From assembly GCA_937894935.1 (NCBI GenBank), contig CALAYC010000108.1:1-24112 (forward strand): a stretch of DNA of 24,112 bases, read 5' to 3'. The notes under the pieces were generated by a model. That model did no database searches, was not told where the DNA came from, and saw only the letters and a list, made by a program, of their open reading frames with translations. A program made the translations under genes and the position numbers. The first letter of the stretch is position 1, and each line of letters opens with the position of its first letter. The stretch is from an uncultured Verrucomicrobiota bacterium (GTDB lineage Bacteria; Verrucomicrobiota; Verrucomicrobiia; Limisphaerales; JADLHS01). Positions 1 through 8,634 of the stretch are shown in pieces.

Positions 1-182
1 CGCAGAATCGGCTCGGCATAAACCTGGTCTTGCGCGGCGTAGATGACGACGCGCTTGGGATCGGTTGAATGCAAATCCTTGGCAAGCCATACAACGATGC
101 AGAGCGTGAAAATCGCCACGAGCCATTCGACAAGCCGCCGGCCCTTCTGACTTCTGACTTCTGACTTCTGACTCCCGCTCAC
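1..182 (-). CDS. Periplasmic solute-binding protein of ABC transporter, Fe(III)-type (5' part only)
   Basis: Only the first 60 or so codons are in the window; the gene continues beyond base 1. The start is read as GTG at 182-180, which overlaps the TGA of the preceding batA-like gene in a GTGA overlap, suggesting translational coupling. After a polar stretch (SQKSEVRSQKGRR) comes a hydrophobic segment (about residues 18-32, LVEWLVAIFTLCIVVWLA) that looks like a signal anchor. Next is 'KRVVIYAAQDQVYAEPIL', which resembles the first beta strand of extracellular solute-binding proteins of the ferric-iron/thiamine type (vvvYtaqDqvya.pil). The family captures ligand outside the cytoplasmic membrane for an ABC permease; the ligand cannot be named from this fragment. 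The polar N terminus is encoded by a 7-bp tandem repeat, so the true start may lie at a later GTG. The family call rests on a short N-terminal match. Confidence 0.6.
   Translation of the reverse strand, partial: MSGSQKSEVRSQKGRRLVEWLVAIFTLCIVVWLAKDLHSTDPKRVVIYAAQDQVYAEPIL
145..172. repeat. Heptamer tandem repeat, four copies of TTCTGAC
   Basis: Four perfect back-to-back copies of TTCTGAC on the plus strand (GTCAGAA on the coding strand) lie inside the first codons of the solute-binding protein gene and encode residues such as KSEVRSQK. Because the unit is 7 bp, gain or loss of one copy would shift the reading frame after the start codon. Confidence 0.9.
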
Positions 183-2020
183 ACCGTCCTCCGGTGATAC
201 CACCACCATTCAAACATCAACACCGCCAGCCCGATGGCCGCGAGCGTGCGCCAAAGTTCCATGTTGGTGCGTTGGGCGGTGGTCGCTTCGACGCGCGTGT
301 ATTCTCCGAAGACCAGTTCTTCGCGCGGTCGGATGTCGCTTTCAGCAGCGTCGAGCAGGTTCACGCAAAAGGTGATTTCATTCGTGCCGGCGCGCAGGTG
401 ATAAACGCCTTGGCGTGCGGTGTCGCCAAAAACCAATTCATTCGCGCCGTCCACAGTCAATCGCCGCGTGCTGCCGTCGGGTAACTTCACGTCGGCGTTG
501 GCGACCGGTTCGGCGAGCGTGAGGCGGAACGGATCACCGGCTTTGATGAGCAGTTGAGAATTTTTCGCGTTAGCGGGATTCAACCACTCAACCGCATTCG
601 CGATGAAAATCGGGAACGACACGCGCAACGGCCAATTGCTTTCCAGCGGATCGAAACCGACCCACACGAGGCGTTGTCGGCCGAGTTCGCCCGCGAGAAT
701 GAGCGGCGCTTGCGGTGCTTCGAGAATGGAAGTCGCCCAGGGCGGCGGTTCGCCGTTTGCTGGCGTCAGGCTTTGCACAATCTGCACGTTGTCAAAGCCA
801 GCATAGCGCAACAGCGGATGCGTGGATTTCCAATCCACAATCACCGGTGCTTCTACGCCGGTAACGCGCTCGACCCAATTGGAATTTGCCACTGCAAAAG
901 CCAATACGTTTCCGCGCGGCCATTCCGTCGGAATCACGTTATCGAGCACGATGAAATCAAAATTCGCGCCCACGTCGGTGAGATCGCCGGCTACGGCCAA
1001 CTGCACGTTTGCCACGGCGCGCAAGGCTTTCTCCAATAACCGATTTCCGCGTGTGACGAGCAAGATATTCACGGGCTTGGGCAGCAGACTTACAATCGAT
1101 GCTTCGTTGTCTGCGGTGAGTGCGTCTTTCGTATTCAGGCGTACGGTGAACACGCCATCCTTTTCCTGTGCGGCGGTGAACACGTGCGGCGTGGCTTGTC
1201 CGGCCGGAATCGCGAGCGTGGTTGTGCTGACGATTTGATTGTCGAATAACAGCTCCAGATCGGTGGTCATCGTGTTCGAAGAAAAATTGACGACGTTGAC
1301 GTAAACCGCGCGTTGTGTCGCATCTTCCAACACCGGTCGCACGTCGAGCGCTGTGATGCCGAGGTTATCCGCGTTCTGACCAAATTTATGAAAGACGAGC
1401 GGTAAACCTTTGTTCTCAAATTCGGCTAATTCGCCAACTGCGCCATCGCTGAACAAATGCACTTCGGCGTTTTTGCGATCACGTACCAACGACTCCGCCA
1501 TTTTGAGCGCGGGAGAGAGTCGGGTAGGCGCGTCGGATGGTTGGCATGATTGCAATGCGCGGCGCAGCGCCGCTTTTTCGCTGGTCGCGGATTGTTTGGG
1601 CTCGGTGTTTGCGCCCGCGAGCAACACGACCATTTGATCGGTGGGCTTGAGACTGTCCACCCACTTGAGCGCTTCGGCCCGGGCGCGTTCAAAACGCGAC
1701 GGCGTTTCATCGGTGGCCTGCATGGACGCTGAGCCATCGAGGATGAGAACGCGTAATTGCGCTGGCGCAGCGGTGGTGGCGAAGTAGGGTCGCGCCAAAG
1801 CCAACACGGCGAGCAGGAGCAGGAGGATTTGCAAATACAACAGCCAGTTCTTCCGCAGCTTTTGAAACGGAGCGCTGGCCTGGGTGTCGGCGAGGAACTT
1901 CTGCCAGAGCAACGTGCTGGAGACGAGTTTGACCGTGCGTTTGCGCTTCAGCAGATAAAACACAATCACCACCGGAATGCTGGCGGCGAAAGCAAAAGCA
2001 AGTGGCGCGAGAAAATTCAT
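179..2020 (-). CDS. BatA-like membrane protein with vWA domain
   Basis: This is a 613-aa protein. Residues 1-80 match the BatA (aerotolerance regulator) N-terminal domain: one TM helix at about 4-24, then 'LKRKRTVKLVSSTLLWQKF', and a second helix at about 58-76 ending in 'LALARPYF'. A von Willebrand A domain follows with MIDAS motif D95-G-S97-A-S99. The middle and C-terminal part is a beta-rich extracytoplasmic region, and a final TM helix is near residues 588-606 (WRTLAAIGLAVLMFEWWWY). Proteins of this type are normally encoded with a MoxR ATPase and a DUF58 protein and are thought to form a membrane-bound metal-dependent adhesion or chaperone module; the substrate is unknown. Here the gene is separated from its expected upstream partner (DUF58, ending at 7682) by the oppositely oriented imuA-imuB-dnaE2 cassette, so it probably needs its own promoter. 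Its stop overlaps the start of the downstream gene by 4 bp. Confidence 0.88.
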   Translation of the reverse strand: MNFLAPLAFAFAASIPVVIVFYLLKRKRTVKLVSSTLLWQKFLADTQASAPFQKLRKNWLLYLQILLLLLAVLALARPYFATTAAPAQLRVLILDGSASMQATDETPSRFERARAEALKWVDSLKPTDQMVVLLAGANTEPKQSATSEKAALRRALQSCQPSDAPTRLSPALKMAESLVRDRKNAEVHLFSDGAVGELAEFENKGLPLVFHKFGQNADNLGITALDVRPVLEDATQRAVYVNVVNFSSNTMTTDLELLFDNQIVSTTTLAIPAGQATPHVFTAAQEKDGVFTVRLNTKDALTADNEASIVSLLPKPVNILLVTRGNRLLEKALRAVANVQLAVAGDLTDVGANFDFIVLDNVIPTEWPRGNVLAFAVANSNWVERVTGVEAPVIVDWKSTHPLLRYAGFDNVQIVQSLTPANGEPPPWATSILEAPQAPLILAGELGRQRLVWVGFDPLESNWPLRVSFPIFIANAVEWLNPANAKNSQLLIKAGDPFRLTLAEPVANADVKLPDGSTRRLTVDGANELVFGDTARQGVYHLRAGTNEITFCVNLLDAAESDIRPREELVFGEYTRVEATTAQRTNMELWRTLAAIGLAVLMFEWWWYHRRTV

Positions 2021-2073
2021 GCGTGGCGTGTCCGTCCAGCCTGACCCGTTCGCGCGCTTGGAATCATGCGTTC

Positions 2074-2101
2074 ATCGTAGCGGCGACCTCGTGTCAGGCA
2101 A
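2074..2101 (-). promoter_or_regulatory. Candidate sigma-70-type promoter for the batA-like gene
   Basis: On the minus strand, TTGCCT (2101-2096) and TACGAT (2079-2074) are separated by 16 bp and lie about 54 bp upstream of the ATG at 2020. The match is moderate and seen by eye only. It would make sense because the cassette cuts this gene off from the rest of the operon. Confidence 0.35.
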
Positions 2102-2252
2102 GTTGAGACTTGGACCGGAGCAGGCGGTTCGCATCACGAATCAAACGAATTGAATTTCCCGCAGACGAGTAAGTTTCCGGCGGATGGTGAATCCGGTCGG
2201 ACAGTTTTTGTCTGCTCAACTGCAATAGGTTTGGCGTAATGCGAAAAGAACC

Positions 2253-2281
2253 GTTTTGCCGGACGCAGAACCGGCTATACT
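2253..2281 (+). promoter_or_regulatory. Candidate promoter of the imuA-imuB-dnaE2 cassette
   Basis: A good -10 box, TATACT (2276-2281), is preceded after 17 bp by a weak -35, GTTTTG (2253-2258). Transcription would start near 2288, giving a short leader of about 18 nt before the imuA ATG at 2306. A weak -35 is compatible with a regulated promoter. No clear SOS box was recognised; an inverted repeat GACA-N5-TGTC lies further upstream at 2200-2212. Confidence 0.4.
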
Positions 2282-2305
2282 GAATTCCCTCCTGATTGAG
2301 GTGTG

Positions 2306-2986
2306 ATGCAAACCAACGTGGTGCAATTGCGCGAATTGTTGCGGGAAAAATTCCCGGGCGTTCGCATGACGGCAGCAGACCCGGCGGAAAAAGCCGCAGC
2401 GGTCTGGCCCACAGGTGTTGCAACGTTGGACATGGCGCTCGGCGGTGGTTTGCCGAAAGGCGGAATTACTGAGTTGCAATGCGCGCATCGCAGTTGTGGC
2501 AGTGCGCTCGTGCTGACTAAAATTCTCGATCAAATTGCCGCGGCCAATCAAATCGCCGTGCTCATTGACGGGCAGGATTCGTTTGATCCCGCTGGTTGCG
2601 CGGAAGCGGCGTTGCGGCATTTGCTGTGGGTGCGGTGTCGCGATGCGGAACAGGCGTTCAAGGCGGCGGATGTCGTTTTGCGTGATGCGAATCTGTCGTT
2701 TGTGGTGCTCGATCTCGCGCTCAATTCGCCCGCGCAATTGCGAAAAATTCCCGCCACTACCTGGTTTCGATTTCAGCGCATTGTGGAACAAACCATGACG
2801 ACGTTGCTCGTCGTGACGCCGCAAAAACTCGTCAGCGGCGCCGATGCGCGCGTAGTGCTGAAACAGCGGTTTAATTTGAATGCGCTGGATCGAACGGAAG
2901 AAGAACTTCTGCGTGCCCTGCGAGTTGAAGGGGAGGTTCCGCGTAGCGGGCAGCGCTCGGAAACAATGGCAGCGGAGGCCGGGTGA
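2306..2986 (+). CDS. imuA: ImuA, RecA-like accessory protein of the translesion mutagenesis cassette
   Basis: This 226-aa protein is the first gene of an imuA-imuB-dnaE2 cassette. The ATG at 2306 was chosen over a GTG at 2303 because GAGG at 2298-2301 leaves too little room for the GTG. The N-terminal third carries the ImuA/RecA-like segment 'TGVATLDMALGGGLPKGGITEL' (about residues 34-57). The position of the Walker A loop (residues 59-66, CAHRSCGS) lacks the GKT signature, so ATP binding by the usual P-loop is doubtful. A hydrophobic strand with acidic residue, 'LSFVVLDLAL', sits where a Walker B would be. ImuA proteins are recruited with ImuB to support DnaE2 in SOS-induced error-prone synthesis. 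The gene ends in TGATG, sharing a base with imuB, so the two are translationally coupled. Identification rests on the motifs plus the diagnostic neighbours. Confidence 0.88.
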   Translation: MQTNVVQLRELLREKFPGVRMTAADPAEKAAAVWPTGVATLDMALGGGLPKGGITELQCAHRSCGSALVLTKILDQIAAANQIAVLIDGQDSFDPAGCAEAALRHLLWVRCRDAEQAFKAADVVLRDANLSFVVLDLALNSPAQLRKIPATTWFRFQRIVEQTMTTLLVVTPQKLVSGADARVVLKQRFNLNALDRTEEELLRALRVEGEVPRSGQRSETMAAEAG

Positions 2987-4488
2987 TGTTTGCGGTGATT
3001 TACATTCCGGACTTCGCGTTGCAAGCGGTGCTGCGGCATGAACCGGAGTTGGCCGCCCGGCCCGTGGCGTTGTTGGACACTCCGGAGCGACAGACAGTGG
3101 TGAAGCAACTGACCCGAGCCGCCCGGCTCGCGGGGGTGACGGAAGGATTGACGCCTACGCAGGCAATGGCGCGTTGCGCGCATCTCGTGATGAAGTCGCG
3201 TTCGCTGCCGCAGGAAACCGCCGCGCGCGAGGTGTTGATTCAAATCGCTTACAATTTTTCTCCACGTCTCGAAGCCACAGCCGATGGGGTGGTCACAATG
3301 GATTTGCAAGGGCTGCCACTGAGCGCTGTCGATGAAACGCAGGATTGGGCGATGCAGATTCATGCTGCGTTCGCGCGAGTTGATCTCAATGCGCAAATCG
3401 GCGTCGCTGCGACACCGGACGTAGCATTTTATGCGGCGCGTTGTGCCGCACCGGTTCTGGTGGTGGGGCGTGCGGATGAATTTGTTCCCGCGTTGCCGGT
3501 GGAAGTTTTGGAGCCGACGCCGGAAGTGTTTGGACTGTTGCGCCGTTGGGGTATCCGTACCGTGGGCGCGTTTGTGGCGTTGGGGAAAGAACGAGTTGTG
3601 GAGCGACTCGGGCTGGATGCGTTGAAGCTGTTCAGACGCGCGGACACGGAAACAGTGCGACCACTCAAACTGGTCACGCCGCCGGAGACGTTTTCGGAGT
3701 CGATGGATTTTGCGCACGAGATTGAAACGCTCGAGCCGCTGTTGTTTGTGCTGAATCGCTTTGTGGGACAACTCGCTGCGCGTCTCGATGTGCTGGGACT
3801 GGTGGTGGCGGGACTTGATTTGCGAATCAAACTGGCATCCGGCGAGATTTACGAACGTCTGTTCGAAGTTCCGGCACCGACGAGTCAGGCGGAAACGTTG
3901 TTCCGTATGTTGCATACGCATCTCGAAAGCGTGCGCACCGATGCGCCGATTGTGGCGTTGCAATTGATCGCTCGGCCCAGCGACGCGCGCGCGTATCAGT
4001 TCGGTTTGTTTGAAGCGAAGCTGCGGAATCCGAATCAATTTCATCACACCCTCGCGCGACTCAGCGCGCTTTGCGGAGCGGGAAATATGGGAACGCCGGT
4101 GCGGGAAGATTCGTTTCGACCCGATGCGTTTCGAATGGAGACGCCGCAGTTTGAATCGCCTCATGCGACAACGACCGGTGATCGCTATTTAAACATGCTG
4201 GATGCGACGGCTGTTGGCGGAGCGTTTCCGGGGTTGCGACTGCGCCGCTTTCGACCGCCGTTTCACGCGGATGTGGAGTTGCAAAACGATGTACCGAAGT
4301 TTATCGCCTCACTGCGACTGAATGGGACGGTTGAAGCTGCGGCTGGGCCATGGCGCAGTTCAGGATATTGGTGGGAGCAGAGCAAACTGTGGCATCGCGA
4401 CACCTGGGACGTGCAAGCGGGCGACGGGACGTTGTATCGAATTTTTTGCGAGCGCGGCGAATGGTTCGTGGAGGGAATCTATGATTAA
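2986..4488 (+). CDS. imuB: ImuB, catalytically inactive Y-family polymerase-like protein
   Basis: This 500-aa protein starts at the ATG in TGATG. The Y-family palm begins with 'FAVIYIPDFALQAVL'. The second catalytic motif, normally S-[IL]-D-E, reads T-A-D-G here ('EATADGVVTMDL'), so the glutamate needed for catalysis is gone, as is typical of ImuB. A beta-clamp-binding-like pentapeptide QFGLF lies at residues 338-342, followed by 'LARLSALCGAGNMGTPV', the usual ImuB context. The C terminus carries the ImuB-specific block 'GPWRSSGYWWEQ' and ends 'RGEWFVEGIYD'. In the studied systems ImuB is the hub that bridges the beta clamp, ImuA and DnaE2. DnaE2 follows after 44 bp on the same strand. Confidence 0.92.
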   Translation: MFAVIYIPDFALQAVLRHEPELAARPVALLDTPERQTVVKQLTRAARLAGVTEGLTPTQAMARCAHLVMKSRSLPQETAAREVLIQIAYNFSPRLEATADGVVTMDLQGLPLSAVDETQDWAMQIHAAFARVDLNAQIGVAATPDVAFYAARCAAPVLVVGRADEFVPALPVEVLEPTPEVFGLLRRWGIRTVGAFVALGKERVVERLGLDALKLFRRADTETVRPLKLVTPPETFSESMDFAHEIETLEPLLFVLNRFVGQLAARLDVLGLVVAGLDLRIKLASGEIYERLFEVPAPTSQAETLFRMLHTHLESVRTDAPIVALQLIARPSDARAYQFGLFEAKLRNPNQFHHTLARLSALCGAGNMGTPVREDSFRPDAFRMETPQFESPHATTTGDRYLNMLDATAVGGAFPGLRLRRFRPPFHADVELQNDVPKFIASLRLNGTVEAAAGPWRSSGYWWEQSKLWHRDTWDVQAGDGTLYRIFCERGEWFVEGIYD

Positions 4489-4532
4489 GCCGCGATCTTC
4501 GAGCGCCGGTTATCTGCCAGGAGTTTTTCGCC

Positions 4533-7500
4533 ATGAGTTACGTTGAACTCCATGCGCGCAGTGCGTTCAGTTTTTTACGCGGCGCATCGAATCCAAATCA
4601 ACTCGCTGACGTGGCGGCGAAGTTGGATATGCCGGCCATGGCGATTTGTGATCGTGACGGATTTTATGGAGCGCCGCGGTTTTTTCAGGCGGCTCGGGAA
4701 AAGAAGATTCGCGCGATTGTGGGCGTGGAGTTGACGCTTGAAGACGAGATGGTGCTGCCGGTGCTGGTGGAGAATCGAGCGGGTTATCGCAATCTTTGTC
4801 GGCTGCTGACGCAAGCGCATTTGCGCAGTGAAAAAGGAAAAGCGCGCGTGGCGTGGAGCGAGTTGTCGGAATTTGCCACCGGTCTGGTGGCTTTGACCGG
4901 CGCGGAAGACGGTCCACTCGTTGCCGCAATCAGTGACCGGGGAAATGAGCGCAGAAAAACGCCGCTCGTCGTTCTGGAAAATCTCATCCGCATTTTTGGT
5001 CGGCAGAATGTGTTTGTTGAAATTCAACGGCATCATTTGCGCGAGCAACGACGGCGTAACGGAGCGTTGGTAGAGTTGGCAAACCGGTTCACGCTGCCGT
5101 TGTTGGCGACGAACGGAGTGGCCTACGCTACGCCCGCGCAGCGGCAGGTGCTCGATATGTTCACGTGCTTGCGGCATCACACGCATCTGGATGCCGCAGG
5201 GAGATTGTTGGCGCCGAACGGCGAACGATTTCTTAAAGGCGATGCAGCGATGCGCGAGCTGTTCCGCGATTTGCCGGAGGCGGTGGACAACACGTCGCGA
5301 TTGGCAGAGCGATTAGAATTCACTCTTGATGATCTCGGATACGAATTCCCGAAGTATCCGGTCGGGCCGGGCGAAACGATGGAGAACGTGTTGCGCGAGC
5401 AAACGTTTGCCGGCGCGCGAAAACGTTACGCGGGTGTCGTGCCGGAAAAAGTCCGGCAGCAGATTGAGAACGAACTTCAGCTCATCAACAAACTGGGTTT
5501 TGCGGGATATTTTCTGATTGTGGCGGACATTGTGAAATTTTGTCGCGACAACGACATCATGGCGCAAGGGCGAGGCAGTGCGGCGAACAGTTCCGTCTGC
5601 TTTTGTCTGGGCATTACAGCAGTCGATCCACTGAAGTTTCACACGTTGTTCGAACGGTTTTTGAGTGAAGGTCGGAAAGGATGGCCGGACATTGATATTG
5701 ATTTGCCGAGTGGCGATCGTCGGGAGCGGGTGATTCAGGAGGTGTATCGGCGTTACGGCAAACACGGCGCAGCGATGACGGCGAACGTCATCACGTATCG
5801 CGGTCGCAGTGCGGCGCGGGAGATCGGCAAAGCGCTGAATTTGTCTGCCGAAGTGCTGGACCGGTTTTCGCATCTGTTCGCCAACGGTGATTTTCCGCAC
5901 ACGATGGATTTGCTTGCGCAACTCGAGAAATCCGGTTTGCCGCGACAGCATCCGCGGGCGTTGGCTTTTGCGACGCTTTATCAACAGCTACGCGAGTTGC
6001 CGCGACATTTGGGGCAACATTCGGGCGGGATGATTATCTGCCAGGGCGAATTGAGTTCGATTGTGCCGTTGGAAAACGCGGCGATGCCGGGTCGAGTGGT
6101 GGCGCAATGGGATAAGGACGATTGCGAAGAACTCGGCATTATCAAAGTGGATCTGCTGGGGTTGGGGATGATGTCGGTGTTACAGGACGCGGTGGCGTTG
6201 ACGCAACAGTGCGGTCGTCCGATTGATCTGGCGGCTATTCCGGAACATGACGAGGCGACGTTTGGAATGATCCGGGCGGCGGAAACGATTGGCGTGTTTC
6301 AGATTGAGAGTCGCGCGCAGATGGCGACGTTGCCGCGAATGAAGCCGGAAAATTTTTATGATTTGTGCATCGAAGTCGCGATCATCCGGCCCGGTCCGAT
6401 TCAAGGCCATCTGATGCATCCGTATCTCAAGCGGCGCGCGGGTGAAGAAGAAATTTCTTATTATCATCCCGATCTCAAGCCGGTGCTGGAACGCACGTTG
6501 GGCGTGCCGCTGTTTCAGGAACAGATGTTGGAAATGGCTATGGTCATGACGGGGTTCAATGCGTCGGATGCGGAGGATTTGCGTCGCGCGCTGAGTTTCC
6601 ATCGGTCGGATGAGAAGATGCGCAAAGTCGAAATGAAGTTGCGCGCCGCGATGAACCGAAAAGGGCATTCGGAAGAAACGATTGGGAAAGTCGCGACGGC
6701 GGTTTCGTCTTTCGCGCTGTATGGTTTTCCGGAATCACACGCGATCAGTTTTGCGTTGATGGCGTATGCGTCGGCGTATCTGAAAGTGCATCGAGCGCCG
6801 GAATTTTACGCCAGCCTGTTGAATAATCAGCCGCTGGGATTTTATTCGTCCGCAACGATTCTGAAGGAAGGCAAACGTCGCGGCCTGCGCTTTCGACCGG
6901 TTTGTGTCGCGACTTCCGATTGGACCTGCACGATTGAATCGGATGATTCCGTGCGATTGGGACTATGCCTCGTGCAGGGGCTGCGTTGCGAATCCATAGA
7001 ACAGATCATCACGCAGCGCGCCCGACGCGGATTCGATTCGATTGATGATTTGCGACGGCGGGTCACGTTGGGCAAAGAGGAACTGCGAACGCTCGCGGAG
7101 GTCGGTGCGTTGAACTGTCTGGCGAAACATCGGCGTGATGCATTGTGGCAGGTGGAGCGCGAGTTGCGCGAAGGGGATTTGTTTGTCGATCAAGGCGAAT
7201 TTATTGAGTCCGATGCGACGGAGCAGGAGGTTATGCCATTATTGCCGATGAATGCGGTGGAACGGCTGCAGGCGGATTATCGCGGTCTGGAATTGACCAC
7301 CGGTCCGCATCCGATGGCGCTGGTGCGGTCGCAGCTCTCCGGAATCTGGCGGGCGAGCGATTTGCCGCAGGCTCGCGACGGCGAAACTGTGCAGATTGCA
7401 GGCAATGTCATTTGCCGCCAACGCCCCGGGACGGCGAAGGGGGTGGTGTTTATCACGCTGGAAGATGAAACGGGAATGAGCAACGCGATCGTTTCGCCGC

Positions 7501-7661
7501 CGCTATTCGAGAAGTTGCGACTCGTCATCACGCAAGAGGCGTTTTTGATTATTCGCGGTAAAGTGCAAAACCGGGAGAACGTGATTTTGATTCGCGCAGA
7601 AAACGTGGAGCGGTTACCGCATGAAGATCTGGTCGGAAGCGAGTCGTACGATTTTCATTGA
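4533..7661 (+). CDS. dnaE2: Error-prone DNA polymerase III alpha subunit DnaE2
   Basis: This 1042-aa polymerase has the usual DnaE2 length and a well-placed AGGAG (4519-4523) nine bases before the ATG. The PHP domain opens with 'YVELHARSAFSFLRGAS', the DnaE2 form. The C-family palm has GRGSAA near residues 346-351, the catalytic motif P385-D-I-D388-I-D390 (by alignment to DnaE, D388 and D390 bind metal) and the third acidic residue D540 in 'IIKVDLLGLGMM'. 'ESHAISFALMAYASAYLK' lies near residue 735. An OB-fold segment (VQIAGNVICRQRPGTAKGVV) begins near residue 952, and the protein ends 'SYDFH'. All catalytic acids look intact, so the enzyme should be active. It performs mutagenic translesion synthesis with ImuA and ImuB. 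It ends only 20 bp from the convergent DUF58 gene. Confidence 0.97.
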   Translation: MSYVELHARSAFSFLRGASNPNQLADVAAKLDMPAMAICDRDGFYGAPRFFQAAREKKIRAIVGVELTLEDEMVLPVLVENRAGYRNLCRLLTQAHLRSEKGKARVAWSELSEFATGLVALTGAEDGPLVAAISDRGNERRKTPLVVLENLIRIFGRQNVFVEIQRHHLREQRRRNGALVELANRFTLPLLATNGVAYATPAQRQVLDMFTCLRHHTHLDAAGRLLAPNGERFLKGDAAMRELFRDLPEAVDNTSRLAERLEFTLDDLGYEFPKYPVGPGETMENVLREQTFAGARKRYAGVVPEKVRQQIENELQLINKLGFAGYFLIVADIVKFCRDNDIMAQGRGSAANSSVCFCLGITAVDPLKFHTLFERFLSEGRKGWPDIDIDLPSGDRRERVIQEVYRRYGKHGAAMTANVITYRGRSAAREIGKALNLSAEVLDRFSHLFANGDFPHTMDLLAQLEKSGLPRQHPRALAFATLYQQLRELPRHLGQHSGGMIICQGELSSIVPLENAAMPGRVVAQWDKDDCEELGIIKVDLLGLGMMSVLQDAVALTQQCGRPIDLAAIPEHDEATFGMIRAAETIGVFQIESRAQMATLPRMKPENFYDLCIEVAIIRPGPIQGHLMHPYLKRRAGEEEISYYHPDLKPVLERTLGVPLFQEQMLEMAMVMTGFNASDAEDLRRALSFHRSDEKMRKVEMKLRAAMNRKGHSEETIGKVATAVSSFALYGFPESHAISFALMAYASAYLKVHRAPEFYASLLNNQPLGFYSSATILKEGKRRGLRFRPVCVATSDWTCTIESDDSVRLGLCLVQGLRCESIEQIITQRARRGFDSIDDLRRRVTLGKEELRTLAEVGALNCLAKHRRDALWQVERELREGDLFVDQGEFIESDATEQEVMPLLPMNAVERLQADYRGLELTTGPHPMALVRSQLSGIWRASDLPQARDGETVQIAGNVICRQRPGTAKGVVFITLEDETGMSNAIVSPPLFEKLRLVITQEAFLIIRGKVQNRENVILIRAENVERLPHEDLVGSESYDFH

Positions 7662-7681
7662 GGAGCTCTTCCTCGTTCTCC

Positions 7682-8623
7682 TTAGCCCCACACTTCCGCC
7701 TTCCTCAATTGCTTCAGCAGCAGGTCTTGCAAATCCATGTTTGACGGCGCCATGAAGAAGTTGATGCCGCGCTTGGTGCAATACTCGCGCAGTCGTTGGA
7801 CGAAATTCTGCACCGTCTGCTGATACGCCTTCAGCCGATACTTGCCGAACGTAACTTCCTGCATGCCGCCGCTTTCGGAATCGACAAGACGCAAATCGCC
7901 GAATGTGCTCGGCGCGATTTCGTCCGGGGCGAGAATCTGCACGCAATTCACCTGAAAACCGCGACCAATCAGCGCCGTGAGCCCCGCTTCATAACCGGCC
8001 GGATCGAGAAAATCGCTCAGCACAATCGCGAGGCCGGTGTGACGCGCTTCCAATGCACCGCGCCGCAAAGCTTCGTTCAAATCCGCCGCGCCGCCGGCCG
8101 TAAGCGCATTGAGGTTTTGAAAGAATTGCATGGAGGATTTTTTGCCTCGGACGGAGCGAAGCGCGCCTTCGATGGCGGATTGTTGACTGTAATTGGCGAC
8201 GGCCTCAGCATTGGCCTGAGTGGTTTGTGTGCGGCCTTGCGCGTTGGGAAACGGAATGACGCTGACGCGGTCAAAGCCGCACAGCGCCACGTAACCGATG
8301 GCCGCGGCGATTTGACGGGCGAAATCGAATTTGCGCGGTTCGCCAAAGGTCATGGACTCGCTGGTATCGAGGAAGATGCGCACGGGCAGTTCGCGTTCCT
8401 CCTCATAGAGTTTGAGGAACAGGCGATCGAGGCGGCCGAAGAGATTCCAGTCGAGGTAACGGAAATCGTCGCCCGGGACATAGCTGCGATGGTCGGCGAA
8501 CTCGACGGATTGCCCGCGCGCGCGACTGCGGCGCTCGCCCTTGGACGAACTCTTGGCGCGCCGCGCCGCGAGCAATTGGAATTGCTCCAGCCGGCGGAGA
8601 AGTTCGGGGGTGAGGAGGGACAT
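7682..8623 (-). CDS. DUF58 protein with vWA-like fold, MoxR partner
   Basis: This 313-aa cytosolic protein has no signal peptide or TM segment. The DUF58 signature is clear: 'GQSVEFADHRSYVPGDDFRYLDWNLFGR' is spread over residues 37-64, and 'EEERELPVRIFLDTSESM' leads to a MIDAS-like motif D86-T-S88-E-S90. The C-terminal half continues the vWA-like Rossmann fold ('AIVLSDFLDPAGYEAGL'). DUF58 proteins are regularly encoded just downstream of a MoxR ATPase and are thought to be its partner or substrate adaptor. Here the moxR gene is upstream on the same strand but separated by the 428-aa nuclease-like gene, whose stop is only 11 bp before this ATG. Downstream, the expected BatA gene is displaced by the cassette at 2306-7661. 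The start has only a weak GAAG upstream. Confidence 0.92.
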   Translation of the reverse strand: MSLLTPELLRRLEQFQLLAARRAKSSSKGERRSRARGQSVEFADHRSYVPGDDFRYLDWNLFGRLDRLFLKLYEEERELPVRIFLDTSESMTFGEPRKFDFARQIAAAIGYVALCGFDRVSVIPFPNAQGRTQTTQANAEAVANYSQQSAIEGALRSVRGKKSSMQFFQNLNALTAGGAADLNEALRRGALEARHTGLAIVLSDFLDPAGYEAGLTALIGRGFQVNCVQILAPDEIAPSTFGDLRLVDSESGGMQEVTFGKYRLKAYQQTVQNFVQRLREYCTKRGINFFMAPSNMDLQDLLLKQLRKAEVWG

Positions 8624-8634
8624 AACTTCAATAA

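Noticed and set aside
2248..2259. Possible LexA box GAAC-N4-TTGC upstream of imuA
   Set aside because: Only one half-site fits and the second deviates at more than one base; too weak to call.
2773..4164. Long open frame of 463 codons on the minus strand
   Set aside because: It is antisense to imuB, rich in Arg/His/Gln and has no domain; a by-product of GC-biased codons in the real gene.
7660..7674. GAGGA-N5-TCCTC stem at the dnaE2/DUF58 convergent junction
   Set aside because: Only 5 bp with no U-tract; not a credible terminator.
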